Source of the DNA: Bremia lactucae
Lineage: Eukaryota > Oomycota > Peronosporomycetes > Peronosporales > Peronosporaceae
Length of the DNA stretch: 64,000 bases
NCBI RefSeq assembly: GCF_004359215.1
Contig: NW_027152029.1
Span: 1,431,242 to 1,495,241 of the forward strand
Direction: 5' to 3'
Shown here in pieces: positions 20,813-32,449 of the stretch. Position 1 is the stretch's first letter; each line of letters opens with the position of its first letter. Below the pieces are notes generated by a model that worked only from the letters and a program-made list of their open reading frames with translations, did no database searches and had not been told where the DNA came from. The position numbers were made by a program, and so were the translations under genes.

Positions 20813-22078
20813 ATGTCGTCGAGCCATCGTCGACGCTACCGAAGTCCGTCTCGTCGACGTAGCCGCAGCCGCAGCCGTAACCGCAGCCGTAGTCGCCCAC
20901 CTCACCGAAGATCAAGGCGCCGTTTAAGCCTTAGCAGAAGTCAATGCTCTCCGTCGCGGTCCCGTTCTCCGCATCGAGGGCATCATGAACCATCGCGGTT
21001 ACATGGGAATCGAGAGCCAATGGGACGCTATGGACCTTCAATCGACTTAAGCGTGAGCAGGGGCAGGAGTGGCAGGTTTCGCAAAAGTTACGGCTACAAT
21101 GGACAGAATGATGATGATTTTTTTGAAGAAAGAAAGCAACAACGAGAAGCGATTGATTTCAGTATCTGGGCAGGCATTCCGAGCCCTCCTTCCGTGAAGA
21201 AAAGGATGAAAAGGATAGCTAAGGTGAAACTTACTCCATCCGTGTCACCTTCTCGGCCAAATGTGTCGGATGAGTCGCGAGCAGATTCGAGTTCAGAGAG
21301 CTCAATTACAAGAATCGGGGAGGAGCGACGTCGATGCAAGAGCAAGAGCAAAAAAAAATCGAAGTCGAAGTCCAAACATCAAGGAAAGCATAAAAATAGA
21401 AGCAAGAGCAACAACAAAAAGAGGCCGAAAAAGCGAAGGCACGACAACCGTCTTCGGTCGTACAGCGGGAGCGAAAGCGATGGCAGTTGCAGCGGCAATG
21501 AGCACGATCAGCCGGTGACTTCAAATATGTCGAAAAGAAGGACATCAAGTGACGACAGTCGTGATAGCAGCAGCAAGATCAATGAAAGCGAGAAGTGCAA
21601 AGCTAACGATACTCAAGTAGCGGAGCAAAGGACTCTAAATAATGACGAGACTGGCGATGAGATTGGACCGAAGCCTCTTATAGGTGCAGGCGACGAAACA
21701 ATTGCTGGTTCGCTCATGAATTACGGTAAGGCATTGCTCCCTGGTGAAGGGGCTGCTATCGCGCAGTTTGTGCAAAAGAACATGCGTATTCCACGTCGTG
21801 GCGAAGTAGGCTGGAATGGTGAAGAAATTGAAAACCTGGAAAACTTGGGCTATGTGATGAGTGGCAGTCGGCACAAGCGCATGAATGCAGTTCGCATACG
21901 AAAAGAAAATCAGGTCTACACTGCTGAAGAGAAACGAGCTCTTGCGCTAATTAACTTTGAGGAGAAGCAGCAGCGTGAAAATGCTATCATGAATGATTTC
22001 AAAGAGATGCTAACCGCGCGGCTTACAAAAAAGCACGGCTCTCGACTTGTGGAAGACATGGAGTCAGCGGCAAAATAA
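20813..22078 (+). CDS. NKAP: NKAP-family RS-rich protein
   Basis: Predicted nuclear, spliceosome-associated and transcription-repressor protein (NKAP/SynMuv family), 421 residues in one exon. Residues 1-65 are an Arg/Ser-repeat region ([16 protein letters not shown]), 190-215 a Lys-rich basic stretch of nuclear-signal type, and most of 110-290 low-complexity. The conserved NKAP C-terminal domain runs from about 300 ([18 protein letters not shown]) through [40 protein letters not shown] and [18 protein letters not shown] to about 405. That domain alone identifies the family. The start is the ATG giving [12 protein letters not shown] solo LTR ends 67 bases upstream. Confidence 0.93.
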   Translation: MSSSHRRRYRSPSRRRSRSRSRNRSRSRPPHRRSRRRLSLSRSQCSPSRSRSPHRGHHEPSRLHGNREPMGRYGPSIDLSVSRGRSGRFRKSYGYNGQNDDDFFEERKQQREAIDFSIWAGIPSPPSVKKRMKRIAKVKLTPSVSPSRPNVSDESRADSSSESSITRIGEERRRCKSKSKKKSKSKSKHQGKHKNRSKSNNKKRPKKRRHDNRLRSYSGSESDGSCSGNEHDQPVTSNMSKRRTSSDDSRDSSSKINESEKCKANDTQVAEQRTLNNDETGDEIGPKPLIGAGDETIAGSLMNYGKALLPGEGAAIAQFVQKNMRIPRRGEVGWNGEEIENLENLGYVMSGSRHKRMNAVRIRKENQVYTAEEKRALALINFEEKQQRENAIMNDFKEMLTARLTKKHGSRLVEDMESAAK

Positions 22079-22539
22079 TAGGTATTCTATTTGGATCTGT
22101 GTGCGATCCAAGAAATGCTTCATAAATTACTTTGTAGGGTTGTATCCAAATTATGATTGTATGCAGCACCGCCGATCTCTATCAGCCAGAACTTATGCAG
22201 AAAATCTCCCTTTTTGGATCAAACAGATGGAAATGTCCATTGATTCCTAGATCATAAAAGGTAGGCTCCTTCGTCATTGCCAGATGTGCAACCTTCTCAA
22301 TAAGGCAAGCTAGAATTAAAGCATTCGAAAAAACTTTTCTAGCGTAATACATTGTTCACTGCATACGCCTAGATGGCTGAAAGCTGACAGGCACTGCTTC
22401 ATTTCAATCGAGCTCTAGCACGCTAAAGAAATCGCAGTTATCGTTTCAAAGCAATGATATCGTTAAACACCACAATGACAAACGCAAACAAAAAACGCTG
22501 TTGTATTTAAGCTGCTCCTAACAATGACCTTTAAACAAG
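22079..22539. other. Intergenic, nothing recognised
   Basis: 460 bases between the converging NKAP and ALDH7 genes; short frames only. Confidence 0.6.
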
Positions 22540-24294
22540 TTAGTTGAAGTTTATTCCCTGGGCAAGTGGAAGCTCTTTGCTATAGTTAATTGTGCACGTC
22601 GAGCGACGCATGTACTGCTTCCATGCATCACTGCCCGACTCGCGACCGCCACCAGTGTCCTTTTCACCGCCGAAGGCTCCCCCGATCTCAGCACCGCTAG
22701 GTCCAATGTTTATGTTTACTATGCCACAATCCGATCCCAGAGGGCCCGTCCACTTAAAAATTGCGGCCTGGCTTTTCGTAAATAAAGACGATGATAGACC
22801 TTGTGGGACAGCGTTATTCATTTCGATCGCTTCTTCAAGAGTACGAAACTTCAACGCGTACAAAATTGGCGCAAAAATTTCCTGTTGAACAATCGCAGCA
22901 TCATGGGCTATAGAAACAATCGCTGGCTCTACAAAGTAGCCCTCGCTTTCGATCTTGTTGCCGCCGGTAAGAATCTACACAGCCAAGTTAGAACCCCGGC
23001 CTTATGCAAGTTGTGAGCTCATTAAGGACGTACCTTGCCTCCCTGCTTTTTAATAGTATCGATTCCGTCTAGGTAATTCTGGACAGCCATCTTGTTATGC
23101 AGTGGGCCACAAAGAACTCCATCGTTTAAAGGATCACCAATCTTCACGTTCTGATACGCGAGAACCAGACGTTGAAGAAAATCATCATGGATTTTTTCGT
23201 GAAGTAAAAGACGGCGAAGCGACGTGCAACGCTGGCCAGCCGTTCCAACAGCAGAGAACAGCGTTGCTCGAAGTGCCATTTCTAGATCTGCATCCTTATC
23301 CACGATCATTGCGTTGTTGCCCCCCAGCTCTAAAATCGTCTTGCCAAAGCGAGACGAGACGACTTCATTCACTCGGCGACCCACCTTCGTAGAGCCCGTA
23401 AAAGAGATAAGCTCCATCGTCTTATCGTGTACCATCGCCTCACCCACTTCCACACCAGTTCCGCAGACCAGCGAGGCGATAGCACCAGGATGTCCGTTGC
23501 GCTCCAAGACGTCGGCAATAATCTTAGTACATGCCACTGACGTTAGGGAGAGCGATTCGGATGGTTTCCAAAGCTGAGTATTACCGCACACAAGACTAAG
23601 CGCTGCATTCCAGAATAGCACGGCGCAAGGAAAGTTAAAGGATGTAATAATTCCCACGTGGCCCTTGAGAGGATTAAAGCGCTCCATCATAAAGTGACCT
23701 GGACGCTCGGATGGAATTACTGAGCCATTTAAGGTGCGGCTCAGTCCCACAGCGAAATCGCAAATGTCAATAGCTTCCTGTACCTCACCAACGCCCTAAA
23801 TACAAAACAAAGCGGGGATATATCCGAGATTTAAGGAAAGCTTAGCTATTTCTTTCCAGGCTAATGCATTGCTCCGAATATCGCACCTCTACGTAAATTT
23901 TGCCCATCTCTAGAGCAATAAGCTTGCCTAGTGCGTCCCGCTTGTTCCGAAGCTCCTCTCCAATCTGTCGCACAATCTCTCCACGTTTTGGGGCGGGCAG
24001 ATTGCACCAGAGAGGCTTGGCATCATCCATTGCAGCCACCACTTTATGGTAGTCGGACTTGGTACCAGATCGTATACTGGCGATAGGCTGTCCATTTACG
24101 GGGCTCAAGGATGTATACAAATTACCGCTGCCAAACCATCGGCCATTATACACACCGCAGTTCTCCTCCTCGAGGCCAAGCTCCGATAGATACGGGAATT
24201 GCGCGAGGCGGCTTGGGGCCACGGACATGCGCCGATGCGCTAGTTGATTTATCATGCAAACAGAACGAGCATTTTTCCCACCCAAGCCAAGCAT
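22540..24294 (-). CDS. ALDH7A1: ALDH7-family aldehyde dehydrogenase (antiquitin), three exons
   Basis: Alpha-aminoadipic semialdehyde/betaine-aldehyde type NAD-dependent dehydrogenase of lysine catabolism. Exons (minus): 24294-23887, 23795-23034 and 22974-22540, giving 534 residues, near the 539 of human antiquitin. The introns are 91 and 59 bases, GT-AG. Exon 1 encodes a possible mitochondrial presequence and [17 protein letters not shown]. Exon 2 starts [20 protein letters not shown] and holds the NAD loop [11 protein letters not shown], the catalytic base in LELGGNNA and the nucleophilic cysteine in [13 protein letters not shown]. Exon 3 ends with [18 protein letters not shown] and [14 protein letters not shown], both antiquitin hallmarks. 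All key residues are intact. The exon joins were read by eye from splice signals and family alignment. Confidence 0.93.
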
Positions 24295-25735
24295 TGCTCC
24301 GTTAGATTACGGTTAGTAGCGGCTAAATCCAAAAGATGAACAAATGCTGATTTTGTCCTCGAACATAGGGAATGCTTGTCACGACAAGTTATTTTTACGA
24401 AAAGTTTACATTCTTCTAACTGAAAGAATTTAGAGTGTTTTTTATTAATATCCCGTCAGTTCTCTGGTAAATCCCTTTGTTTTATATCTCTCTACATGAT
24501 TGGCTAATTTTCAAGCTAAAAAAAATACCATAGACTTCTGCTTTTTCTCAGTAAAACTAACGATAAATGTCCTAACATTTCCATAAATTAACAAAACACG
24601 TAATTCTTTAACTAAATTAAAGTGGGCCACACAGCTTCATGGTCCACGTAGAAGTTCAATACCTTCTCACTTCAGAAACCACAACCGCCTCACGCCACTG
24701 AATCCCACAGCTTTTTCATTACCGCAACGTTTCGACATTCATATTGAGCCATTTTTCACTAATTTCAACATTTTTATCTCCAAAATCCCGCAATGAACGC
24801 ACCACCGACGCTTCCTTGGAATAAGCAAAAGCAGCCTTTCAGAATAGCGCTTATCACAAAGACCTCGAAAGTGCTCTCGGCCGTCATATTTAATTCGAAG
24901 AACGAGTGGCACGAAAAATACCAAGAAGCGCAAAAAATTGACGTCCGTAGTCACTTTTTTGATGCCCACACACAATAGGGAGCATATGTTCTTGCTGTCA
25001 AAACGCACAAAAAGGGTAGGTAATAGGGAAAATGAAGAAGCTGGAGCTTAAATTTTCGACTGCGTGTGGGTAATTGCCAACGTGTGCATTCTAGCCTCAT
25101 CATCGGCTATTTTGCTCAAGGGTATCATATACTATTATGAGTATCTCCAAATGTGGCGACCAGGAACCTCAAATACTAAATCAGTGTACATTTGATTTCC
25201 TTATCATACGCATCACATTTGATGCCGAAGAGAAGGCATATGCACCCAGGTACGGGTTTATCTCAATGTGTCTATGTGGTTGCTTAAAGATCGAAGGCAT
25301 TTGTCCACTTAAAATTGATTCCTGTGCCGAAGGCGTCGCTTTGCTCAGATCTTAATTTGCTCTTAGCAACGACCGCATAAGCCAAAATTATTGTGCTCGT
25401 CACTTTTGAAGAGCGGTTCGCTCGATGCTGCATGTATGTCAATGGCAACCACTTAACGGATGTAATATAGTAGTTTGTATTAGCTGCAACTTTCCTACAT
25501 TGATGCTTAATAAAGTCCAGCGTCACAGCAAAGCCACGAATGCATGCCCTGAATACTATGTCAAATAATTACCACCTTTTTTTAAGACTCGGTATTTCAC
25601 TGCCTCAATTAATTTTATTGATATTGCATTTTTTTTTTTGAAGCTGACGTTGTTTCTGTGTTGCAGTGATCATCATTCTTCTTTTACGGACTACACCGCA
25701 CTTACCCATTATCCGAAGTGATAGGCGAGGATACA
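24295..25735. other. Long divergent intergenic region between ALDH7 and MSH4
   Basis: 1.4 kb shared as upstream sequence by two divergent genes. AT-rich, with a T9 run near 25630. It contains the small frame at 24793-24978 listed separately and another open frame at 25137-25355 with no visible domain. No repeat of the neighbouring transposon families recognised. Confidence 0.5.
24793..24978 (+). CDS. Hypothetical small protein, 61 residues
   Basis: ATG-initiated frame of 61 codons with mixed composition (begins MNAPPTLPWNKQKQPF, ends DAHTQ). I do not recognise it. No signal peptide or membrane segment is visible. It stands alone in the ALDH7-MSH4 gap, and nothing shows it is expressed. A chance ORF is quite possible. 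Confidence 0.22.
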   Translation: MNAPPTLPWNKQKQPFRIALITKTSKVLSAVIFNSKNEWHEKYQEAQKIDVRSHFFDAHTQ

Positions 25736-28700
25736 ATGGAAAAAGCGAACTCTCCACGAGTGGAGCTTAATGAAGAAGCCGTTAGGCTGCCTCGTTACGA
25801 TATCCCACCCCCATACAGAGCCGTGAGTTTCGCCACAGTGAATGATTTCCGTCCTAGCAGTAAGCTGTCAAGCTCTGGGGGGTCAAGAGGCTCCACATTG
25901 TCTGAAGTCACGGCCAGGTTATCATTTCTCATCATGGCTGTGGCAGAGAATCGTGCCCGAGAAATAGGTTATACATGTATTATTATATTCATGAGAAACA
26001 TCAGCTTATATGGTTCTTATAGGGATATGTGCAATCGATTTGGTCTCACCATACGAGCTTCTTCTATGGACTATTATCGACTCACACTCTTACGTGGACA
26101 CAATTTCGCTTCTAGAGGCGTACAAGGTTTTGAAAGTCTCATTGCACATCGTAGGATGGCTTATTTATTTGGTCAATTTTGCCACTTAGCCTGTGGAAGT
26201 TCTCGTGGTTGAGACGTCTAAGACTCGAAAAATTAACGAAGAGATTACAAAGCGCTTTGCTGGGTCAAGTTGCCGAGTGATACCTCTTGCTCGAAAGTAT
26301 TTCAAGTGGGTCTCGGATTCTGGCAGCTATACCTTTCCTTATTCAAATGTTGGGTATACTGCAGCCAGACAAAAGGTGCGGAAGACATAAAACGTGTGAT
26401 GGCAAATAATGTTGATATAAACATCGGACGGGTACGCTACAGCAAACATTTTTTTTTTAAATACTGAGCTGCCAATGATAGAACTATGTCGCAATGGCCT
26501 CAGTGGCTTGCGTGATGGAATACATAGAGTACATTCAAGGCGTTTACGTTGTCGAAAAGAGCATGAAGGTAGCTTTTATCTTGAAATGTCCCGACAGTTC
26601 ACTTGTTAACGGCTTCACCAGGTTGTTATTAGCCCATCGACGCAGAAGCTTCTGATGGATCAAGCAACAATTTCTTCTCTAGAACTAGTTAAAGGCGCTC
26701 GAGAACGAAATGATAGCCAGGTACTTATAACGGCACAGATTCACCACCTATGGATCGTTCACTTTTTTTAACACTTGACGTGCTAGTCTCTTTGCAAAAT
26801 GCTTAACAGTACTCAAACCTCAGCTGGAAACCGGTTATTACGATCAACAGTACGTTGAAAATCATACTGTCATTGTATGCACTTTAAATAAATAAGTTAA
26901 TTTTGGCATTCAGATGCTGCAGCCAACGTGTCACCTGAAAACTATGTATTTATTTCTTCTGCGTTTAATATTTTTCGTTGCACCAACAATAGTTCTGCCT
27001 TTGAATCTTAGTCAGGCGCGTCAAGAAGTTGTTGGAATATTCTTGGACAATCCAGCGTGGTTTTTCGATGTTATGGATCAGCTGCATCAATTCGTTGATT
27101 TAGATCGACTCCTCGTAAGTTACCGCACACAATCACACGCTTAAAAATTATGCGTTAATCTCATTCGCTCGTAAAAGAGTCAGCTTGTACTTGTTCCAAA
27201 AGCCGTTACCCCTCGAGTGTCAAAAATTGCTATAGGCAGCGTGATAGCACTTAAGCACACCCTAGGATGTCTACCAAAAATGGTTGCTTGCTTGGAAAAT
27301 ACCTCGCTAAGACTAAACCAGCCATGTCATTTACTTAACTCAATCATTCAAAGGTATAACTCGATTCCGTAATCAACTTAAAGCATTGTTGACTTGTAAT
27401 TTGCCAAGCTTGCGTGACGAGCAATTTGCAAAGATTAAAGCCGACATTGAGCGAATAGTAAACGAGAGGTACAATATATTTTGCGCGATCCCGTTGCTTA
27501 TGGTCTGATTGCAATCTGCGAAAGGGTCAAAGTTTGCCATTCTGCCGCCCAGAAGCGCATACAAGAATGTTTTGCAGTCCGAGCGGGTGTCGATGGCATG
27601 CTTGATGTCGCACGGCGAACTTATCTTGACACGATCGAAAAAATTCACGACATCGTTCATTCGTACAAGGAAAATGTCGGCATCCCGATTCGGCTCAATT
27701 ACACGTAAGCTAGGCAACTGTTACTGCTGTCGTGCACTTAAGATAACCTATTGAAAATGTGATATAGAGCAAAACGAGGATATCACTTGTCTCTTCCCGC
27801 CAACACTAGAGACTTACCTGCAAGCTTCATCGAGCGAGTGACATCAAAAACTGGTGTTGACAAAGTTCAGTTTTAAAGTAACGCTGTCGTGTTTCTGATG
27901 TGTGATGTGACTCGGCAGTGATTTGTTGCTCAACGAAAGCACTAATTTCGCTCAATGTGAGACTCAACGAAGCCGTTACCGCAGTTTACAAGTTATCGAG
28001 CGGTGTAATACAGCAGCTCCTTGATAGGATTCGTCCACAGTCTTCAACGATGCATGCGATGGTCGAAAGCATCGCACTTCTCGACATGCTTCTTAGGTAA
28101 AGCCATCAAATTAGCTCTGCAATGTTGACAACAAAATGCTAACTCGTTATTACAGCTTCGTTAATGTCGTTGCCCTCTCGCCACCAGATCAGCCATGTAT
28201 AATTGCTACTATTTATTATAATTAATTTCTCACGAGGCAGCTGTTGTGTATAGACATACGACCGACTGTCACTGAGCATGGGAATTTGATAATCAAAAAT
28301 GGCCGGCATCCACTCGTTCAGCGTGTTTTGAGAAACCGATCATACATTCCAAGCGACACCGTAAGATCTTACCAGATTGCACCTTTATTTGATTTTGCTG
28401 ACTTGTGATGAAAAGTTTTTTGATCCATTGAGCACGTTTCACAGTAAGTTAATCAGAGAGAAGCAAAAGCTTAGTCAAAATACTAAATTTCGCTCGAAAA
28501 GTTATCACTGGCCCGAATTGTGCGGGCAAATCGACTTATCTGCGAGCTCTAGCACTCATCACGATTATGGCACAAATGGGGTGCTATATTCCTGCTGCGG
28601 AAGCAACTATTCCGATTCGAGATCGTATTTGTACCAGGTTTGGGACGTCGGATGATATGGAAGAAAATGCCAGCTCTTTTGCAGTCGAAATGACTGAGAC

Positions 28701-29379
28701 GGCGTTCATCTTGGAAACATGCACCTCGAGGTCTTTGGTACTGCTTGATGAATTGGGCAGAGGAACGGCCAACGATGAAGGTGCTGCGATTGCATGGAGC
28801 ATCAGCGAGGAGTTGATTCGGAGAGGATCGTATACAAGCTTTGCTACGCACTATCACCAACTCAATTATCTCGCTCAGTTGTACCCTCGCTGCCGATGCT
28901 TTCATATCGGAAATGGGTTAAACACGGTGCGTGGTTAATATCTAGAATATGATGGCAACCTTATATTTGCCTTGGTGCCAGAATTCCGTGCAATTTAGGT
29001 ACGAATTGAAGGACGGCCCCTTTCCTTCAATTGGACTGTACGGTATCAGGGCAGCGGCTCAGAGTGGCCTGCCAGCAGAAGTGATCTGTGACGCAGAGCG
29101 CACTTACAACAAGTTGCGTGAAGATCGTGAGAAAGCGGAAGCATCGTTCAAACAAGTATCGACAAAAAATGGTGTCGGCAAGATTAATAGAAATTTGCTT
29201 CACCACTTATATGTGCTTCGATATGCAGACTTAGATTATGCAGGTAAGACAGACTAGCAGTAAGACTGATGACGTGGTTTTAATTAACGATAACTTGGCT
29301 TCTAGGTCTTCGGCGCCAACTTCAGCATCTTCGAGCCCGATTTTTAACTCCGACTGCAGAAAGTAGCGGAGCTTGTTGA
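25736..29379 (+). CDS. MSH4: Meiotic MutS homologue MSH4, about 18 exons
   Basis: MutSgamma subunit that stabilises meiotic crossover intermediates with MSH5. No mismatch-binding domain I is present, as expected for MSH4. Exons read by eye: 25736-25967, 26023-26126, 26190-26305, 26365-26431, 26482-26568, 26622-26720, 26787-26849, 26914-26945, 27012-27114, 27178-27325, 27384-27468, 27525-27704, 27768-27853, 27919-28096, 28156-28196, 28254-28360, about 28459-28937, about 28949-29243 and 29306-29379. All introns are about 50-110 bases. Landmarks: VARRTYLDTIEKIHDIV (core), ESIALLDMLLSFVNVVA, Walker A GPNCAGKST at 28510-28536, Walker B LVLLDELGRGT around 28735-28767 and ATHYHQLNYLAQLYP. The joins near 28361-28459 and 28930-28985 are uncertain. 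If the latter cannot be spliced cleanly, the gene could be damaged there. Confidence 0.88.
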
Positions 29380-29809
29380 TATATAACACTAGTTCACTGA
29401 ATTGATCCAAAATTCCGAAAGAATTGGCATCAATAATCTCGGATGAATTTTATCGCCGTGACCAAAGTCATCGTTACAAATTATTTAAAATATTTTAGTC
29501 GCCAACTAATTGTGTTCATAAGGGCTTGCGCGTGGATTGGCTAAAACAAAATTATTAACTTACAATTAAGGCTCTAGTGAGTTATTTGAAGGCGCAACTT
29601 TTTTTCGAAGTCTTTAAAACTTCCATGCACGTTAATATAATCTGTTTGGGATATTCTGCTCTGATTCATCTTGGCCTGCTGGGACTGTAAATTTAGGTTG
29701 CGAATTTGTCTTTCCTTCTAATTGCCCCCGAAGACTAATAATTATTATCGATGTCAATATTGAGATTTATGGGCCATGCTGTTTCATATTTGAATTCATC
29801 TCTTCTAGT
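29380..29809. other. Intergenic, nothing recognised
   Basis: 430 AT-rich bases between MSH4 and the dienelactone hydrolase gene; presumed promoter of the latter. Confidence 0.6.
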
Positions 29810-30565
29810 ATGAGCTGCTGCCCTGTGACTGCCGAGCCTGCATGCGAGCAGGCTGACCACATTGGTGCGATGAAAAAGGCTGGTACGACTAACATTTATG
29901 TGACGGGCCCCGTTTCCTCCAGTGCCGGTGTCATCGTCTACCCCGACGTTTTCGGCCTAGACAGTGGTCGCACCAAGGCTGATGCTGACACGCTTGGCAA
30001 GCTCGGGTATGCGGTGGTGGTCGTGGACATTGCGAATGGCGACTATCTACCAGACATGAATGGTTTCGATGATTGGCTAAAGAAGTACACGTTTGCCGAG
30101 CACTTTGGCCCGCGCATCCAAGACGCCGTAAACTATCTAAAAGGAGAAGTAGGCGTTGAGCACATCATCAGCTACGGTATGTGCTGGGGCGCTTGGGTTG
30201 GTGCTGTACAGACTACCCAAACTGATCCAATTGTAATTGGACATGTCTCTTTCCATCCCGCGTGGATCGTCGAGAACAAGCTCAAGGGCGCAGGCGCCGT
30301 CAACAATCTCGCCGCTGCGGTCAAGGTGCCGCAGCTACTTATGCCTGCTGGAGACGACCCAGAAGAGTTGAAGCCAGGCGGTAGCGTGTACAATATCCTT
30401 AAGGCTCGCGAAGACATTGGCTCGAATTCTGACGTGGTGCTATTTGCCGATCAGAAACACGGCTGGGTGCATCGCGGCGACATGAACGACGCCGCCACTA
30501 AGACCAGCGTCATGAAGGCCTGGCACACTGCCGTCAAATTTATCCAAACCAATTGCCCTGCGTAA
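29810..30565 (+). CDS. Dienelactone hydrolase family protein
   Basis: Alpha/beta hydrolase of the carboxymethylenebutenolidase type, 251 residues, single exon, no signal peptide. The expected Cys-Asp-His triad is visible: nucleophile Cys125 in YGMCWGAW, Asp182 in MPAGDDPEE and His217 in DQKHGWVHRG. The N-terminal half has the usual FGLDSGRTKADADTLGKLGY and VVDIANGDYLPD strands. The true substrate in eukaryotes is generally unknown and cannot be deduced here. The early cysteine cluster MSCCPVTAEPACEQ is typical of fungal and oomycete members. The stop lies only 83 bases before the first ATG of the GLDH gene on the same strand, too close for a long separate promoter. Confidence 0.93.
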   Translation: MSCCPVTAEPACEQADHIGAMKKAGTTNIYVTGPVSSSAGVIVYPDVFGLDSGRTKADADTLGKLGYAVVVVDIANGDYLPDMNGFDDWLKKYTFAEHFGPRIQDAVNYLKGEVGVEHIISYGMCWGAWVGAVQTTQTDPIVIGHVSFHPAWIVENKLKGAGAVNNLAAAVKVPQLLMPAGDDPEELKPGGSVYNILKAREDIGSNSDVVLFADQKHGWVHRGDMNDAATKTSVMKAWHTAVKFIQTNCPA

Positions 30566-30648
30566 ATTCGTACAAATTGACCGACTTAAGAAGACGCGTC
30601 ACTTTTGCTGCCCAAATGCGATCTTTCAAATAAATTTTCTTTAATTTC

Positions 30649-32373
30649 ATGTTGTTAGATAGTCGACACATACAAATCTCGAAGATGTTGAGGCGTTCAA
30701 CGCTGGCGCGTCGCGCACTGAGTATTCACGCAACTCGCCTACCCTGCTCTGTGCAAGCGGCTAGGATATTCGAAACGAATACTTGGCAGTATCGCGTTAC
30801 TTCTTCACCAAAGTGGCAGACGTGGGCGATAGCACTTGCCGCGGCCGGAGCGGCATTAACTGCTGCGGGAAGCGCGGACACTGCGCTGAACGAGGACCAT
30901 AACGAGTTTGTTAATTGGTCGGCCACACACGTGTGCGTCCCTTACCAGTTTCACGTGCCTGAGACGGTGGATGAAGTGCAGACGCTGCTCCAGACTTATC
31001 AAGCCAAGAAACAGAAGCTACGATGCATGGGCGCTGGAGTATCGCCGAACGGCCTGGGATTCTCTAGCAAGGCGGTCGGAAAGGGCAATGTCAACGAGGC
31101 GCTTATGACGCTGGCACTTTTTGATAAGATTCTCGACGTGGATAGGACGAAACTCCAGGTAACAGTAGAGACCGGCATTATTGTTGGAGATCTGCTGGAC
31201 AAATTACGTGCGTACGGTATGACCATGCAAAATGTGGCTTCAATCCGTGACCAGCAGGTAGGTGGAATCTGTCAAGCCGGATGCCATGGCACAGGCGCAG
31301 GAATCCCGCCTATTGACGACCAGATCGTCGAAATGGAAATTGTGACTCCTGCTAAAGGCAAGATGACACTTAGTGCTACGCAAGATCCAGAGCTTTTTCT
31401 ACTGGCCAAGTGCGGTCTTGGCGCACTTGGCGTAGTGACCAAGGTCACCCTGCAGTGTGTTCCCATGCACAAGCTTATCGAGAAGACGTTTGTGATGACG
31501 CTGGACGAGATTCGGAAGAACCACAATCGTTGGCTTGTCGAATTCCAGCACCTGCGCTACATGTGGATACCATACACCGATGCAGTGGTAGTGGTGCAAT
31601 GTCGACGCGCCCAAGAGGAGGACCTGCTGGATGAAACGCAATTCATGTCGCAGAAAAACAGCGACAAGGTACGTATGAAAGCACCGCGCAAGCTGTATTT
31701 GGAGCTAACTAACGGCAAGCCCGAGCCAGACTTTCTCGACTGGGGTTTCACAAAGATGCGTGACAAGTTGCTCGAAATTGACCCACTCGATAAGCAGCAC
31801 GTCATTCGAGTGAATGAAGTGGAAAAACAGTTTTGGATGCTCAGCAAAGGAAGCCGAATAGCGTACTCTGACGATATTATTGGCTTCGATTGCGGGGGCC
31901 AACAACTCGTAGAGGAAGTTTGCTTTCCGACCACGGGCACCATAGATCTTGACTTTATGGAAAATCTTTTAAGGCGCATTGACGAAGAAGATATCCCAGC
32001 TCATTCGCCGATCGAGCAGCGCTGGACGGCCCGCAGTACGTCCTTTATGAGCCCTGCATCGTCATCTAACCCAGACCAGATATTCTCGTGGGTTGGTGTC
32101 ATTTTATACTTGCCAACTACAAATAAAGATGCTCGTAAGGCTATCCAAGATTGTTTTATGGATTATTATGCCATGTACCGTGACTTTATGGAACCATTCG
32201 GAGCAACCGAGCACTGGGCTAAAATTGAATGGCCCGAGGATGCTGTTGAACGTCAGAAATTGCGCAGTCGTTTAAAAACACGGTATCCACTTGACAAGTT
32301 TAAAAAAGCTCGAGATGAGCTTGACCCTCACCACATCTTATCGAACGATATTGTAGACGAGATGTGCGCATAG
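30649..32373 (+). CDS. GLDH: L-galactono-1,4-lactone dehydrogenase, plant type
   Basis: FAD enzyme making ascorbate from L-galactono-1,4-lactone, normally in the mitochondrial inner membrane with cytochrome c as acceptor. 574 residues in one exon. An in-frame ATG at 30685 starts the Arg-rich MLRRSTLARRALSIHATR, which looks like the real mitochondrial presequence. A hydrophobic segment follows at about residues 61-77 (WAIALAAAGAALTAAG). The FAD domain has MGAGVSPNGLGFS, the GLDH form of the motif without the histidine that covalently binds flavin in animal and fungal homologues. Further signatures are VASIRDQQVGGICQAGCHGTG, FDCGGQQLVEEVCFP, EQRWTARS and ELDPHHILSND. The match to plant GLDH is end to end. 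Confidence 0.93.
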   Translation: MLLDSRHIQISKMLRRSTLARRALSIHATRLPCSVQAARIFETNTWQYRVTSSPKWQTWAIALAAAGAALTAAGSADTALNEDHNEFVNWSATHVCVPYQFHVPETVDEVQTLLQTYQAKKQKLRCMGAGVSPNGLGFSSKAVGKGNVNEALMTLALFDKILDVDRTKLQVTVETGIIVGDLLDKLRAYGMTMQNVASIRDQQVGGICQAGCHGTGAGIPPIDDQIVEMEIVTPAKGKMTLSATQDPELFLLAKCGLGALGVVTKVTLQCVPMHKLIEKTFVMTLDEIRKNHNRWLVEFQHLRYMWIPYTDAVVVVQCRRAQEEDLLDETQFMSQKNSDKVRMKAPRKLYLELTNGKPEPDFLDWGFTKMRDKLLEIDPLDKQHVIRVNEVEKQFWMLSKGSRIAYSDDIIGFDCGGQQLVEEVCFPTTGTIDLDFMENLLRRIDEEDIPAHSPIEQRWTARSTSFMSPASSSNPDQIFSWVGVILYLPTTNKDARKAIQDCFMDYYAMYRDFMEPFGATEHWAKIEWPEDAVERQKLRSRLKTRYPLDKFKKARDELDPHHILSNDIVDEMCA

Positions 32374-32449
32374 ATCAGCTTTTGTTAAAATTTACCAATT
32401 CGTGTTTCTAATTCTTTTTTTAAGCGGCTATAAAGCAACATACTATGAG

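Noticed and set aside
25137..25355. 72-codon ORF between ALDH7 and MSH4
   Set aside because: Cys-rich but without a recognisable domain or a supporting neighbour; likely chance.
31557..31979. 140-codon minus-strand ORF
   Set aside because: Lies entirely opposite the well supported GLDH gene; no family resemblance.
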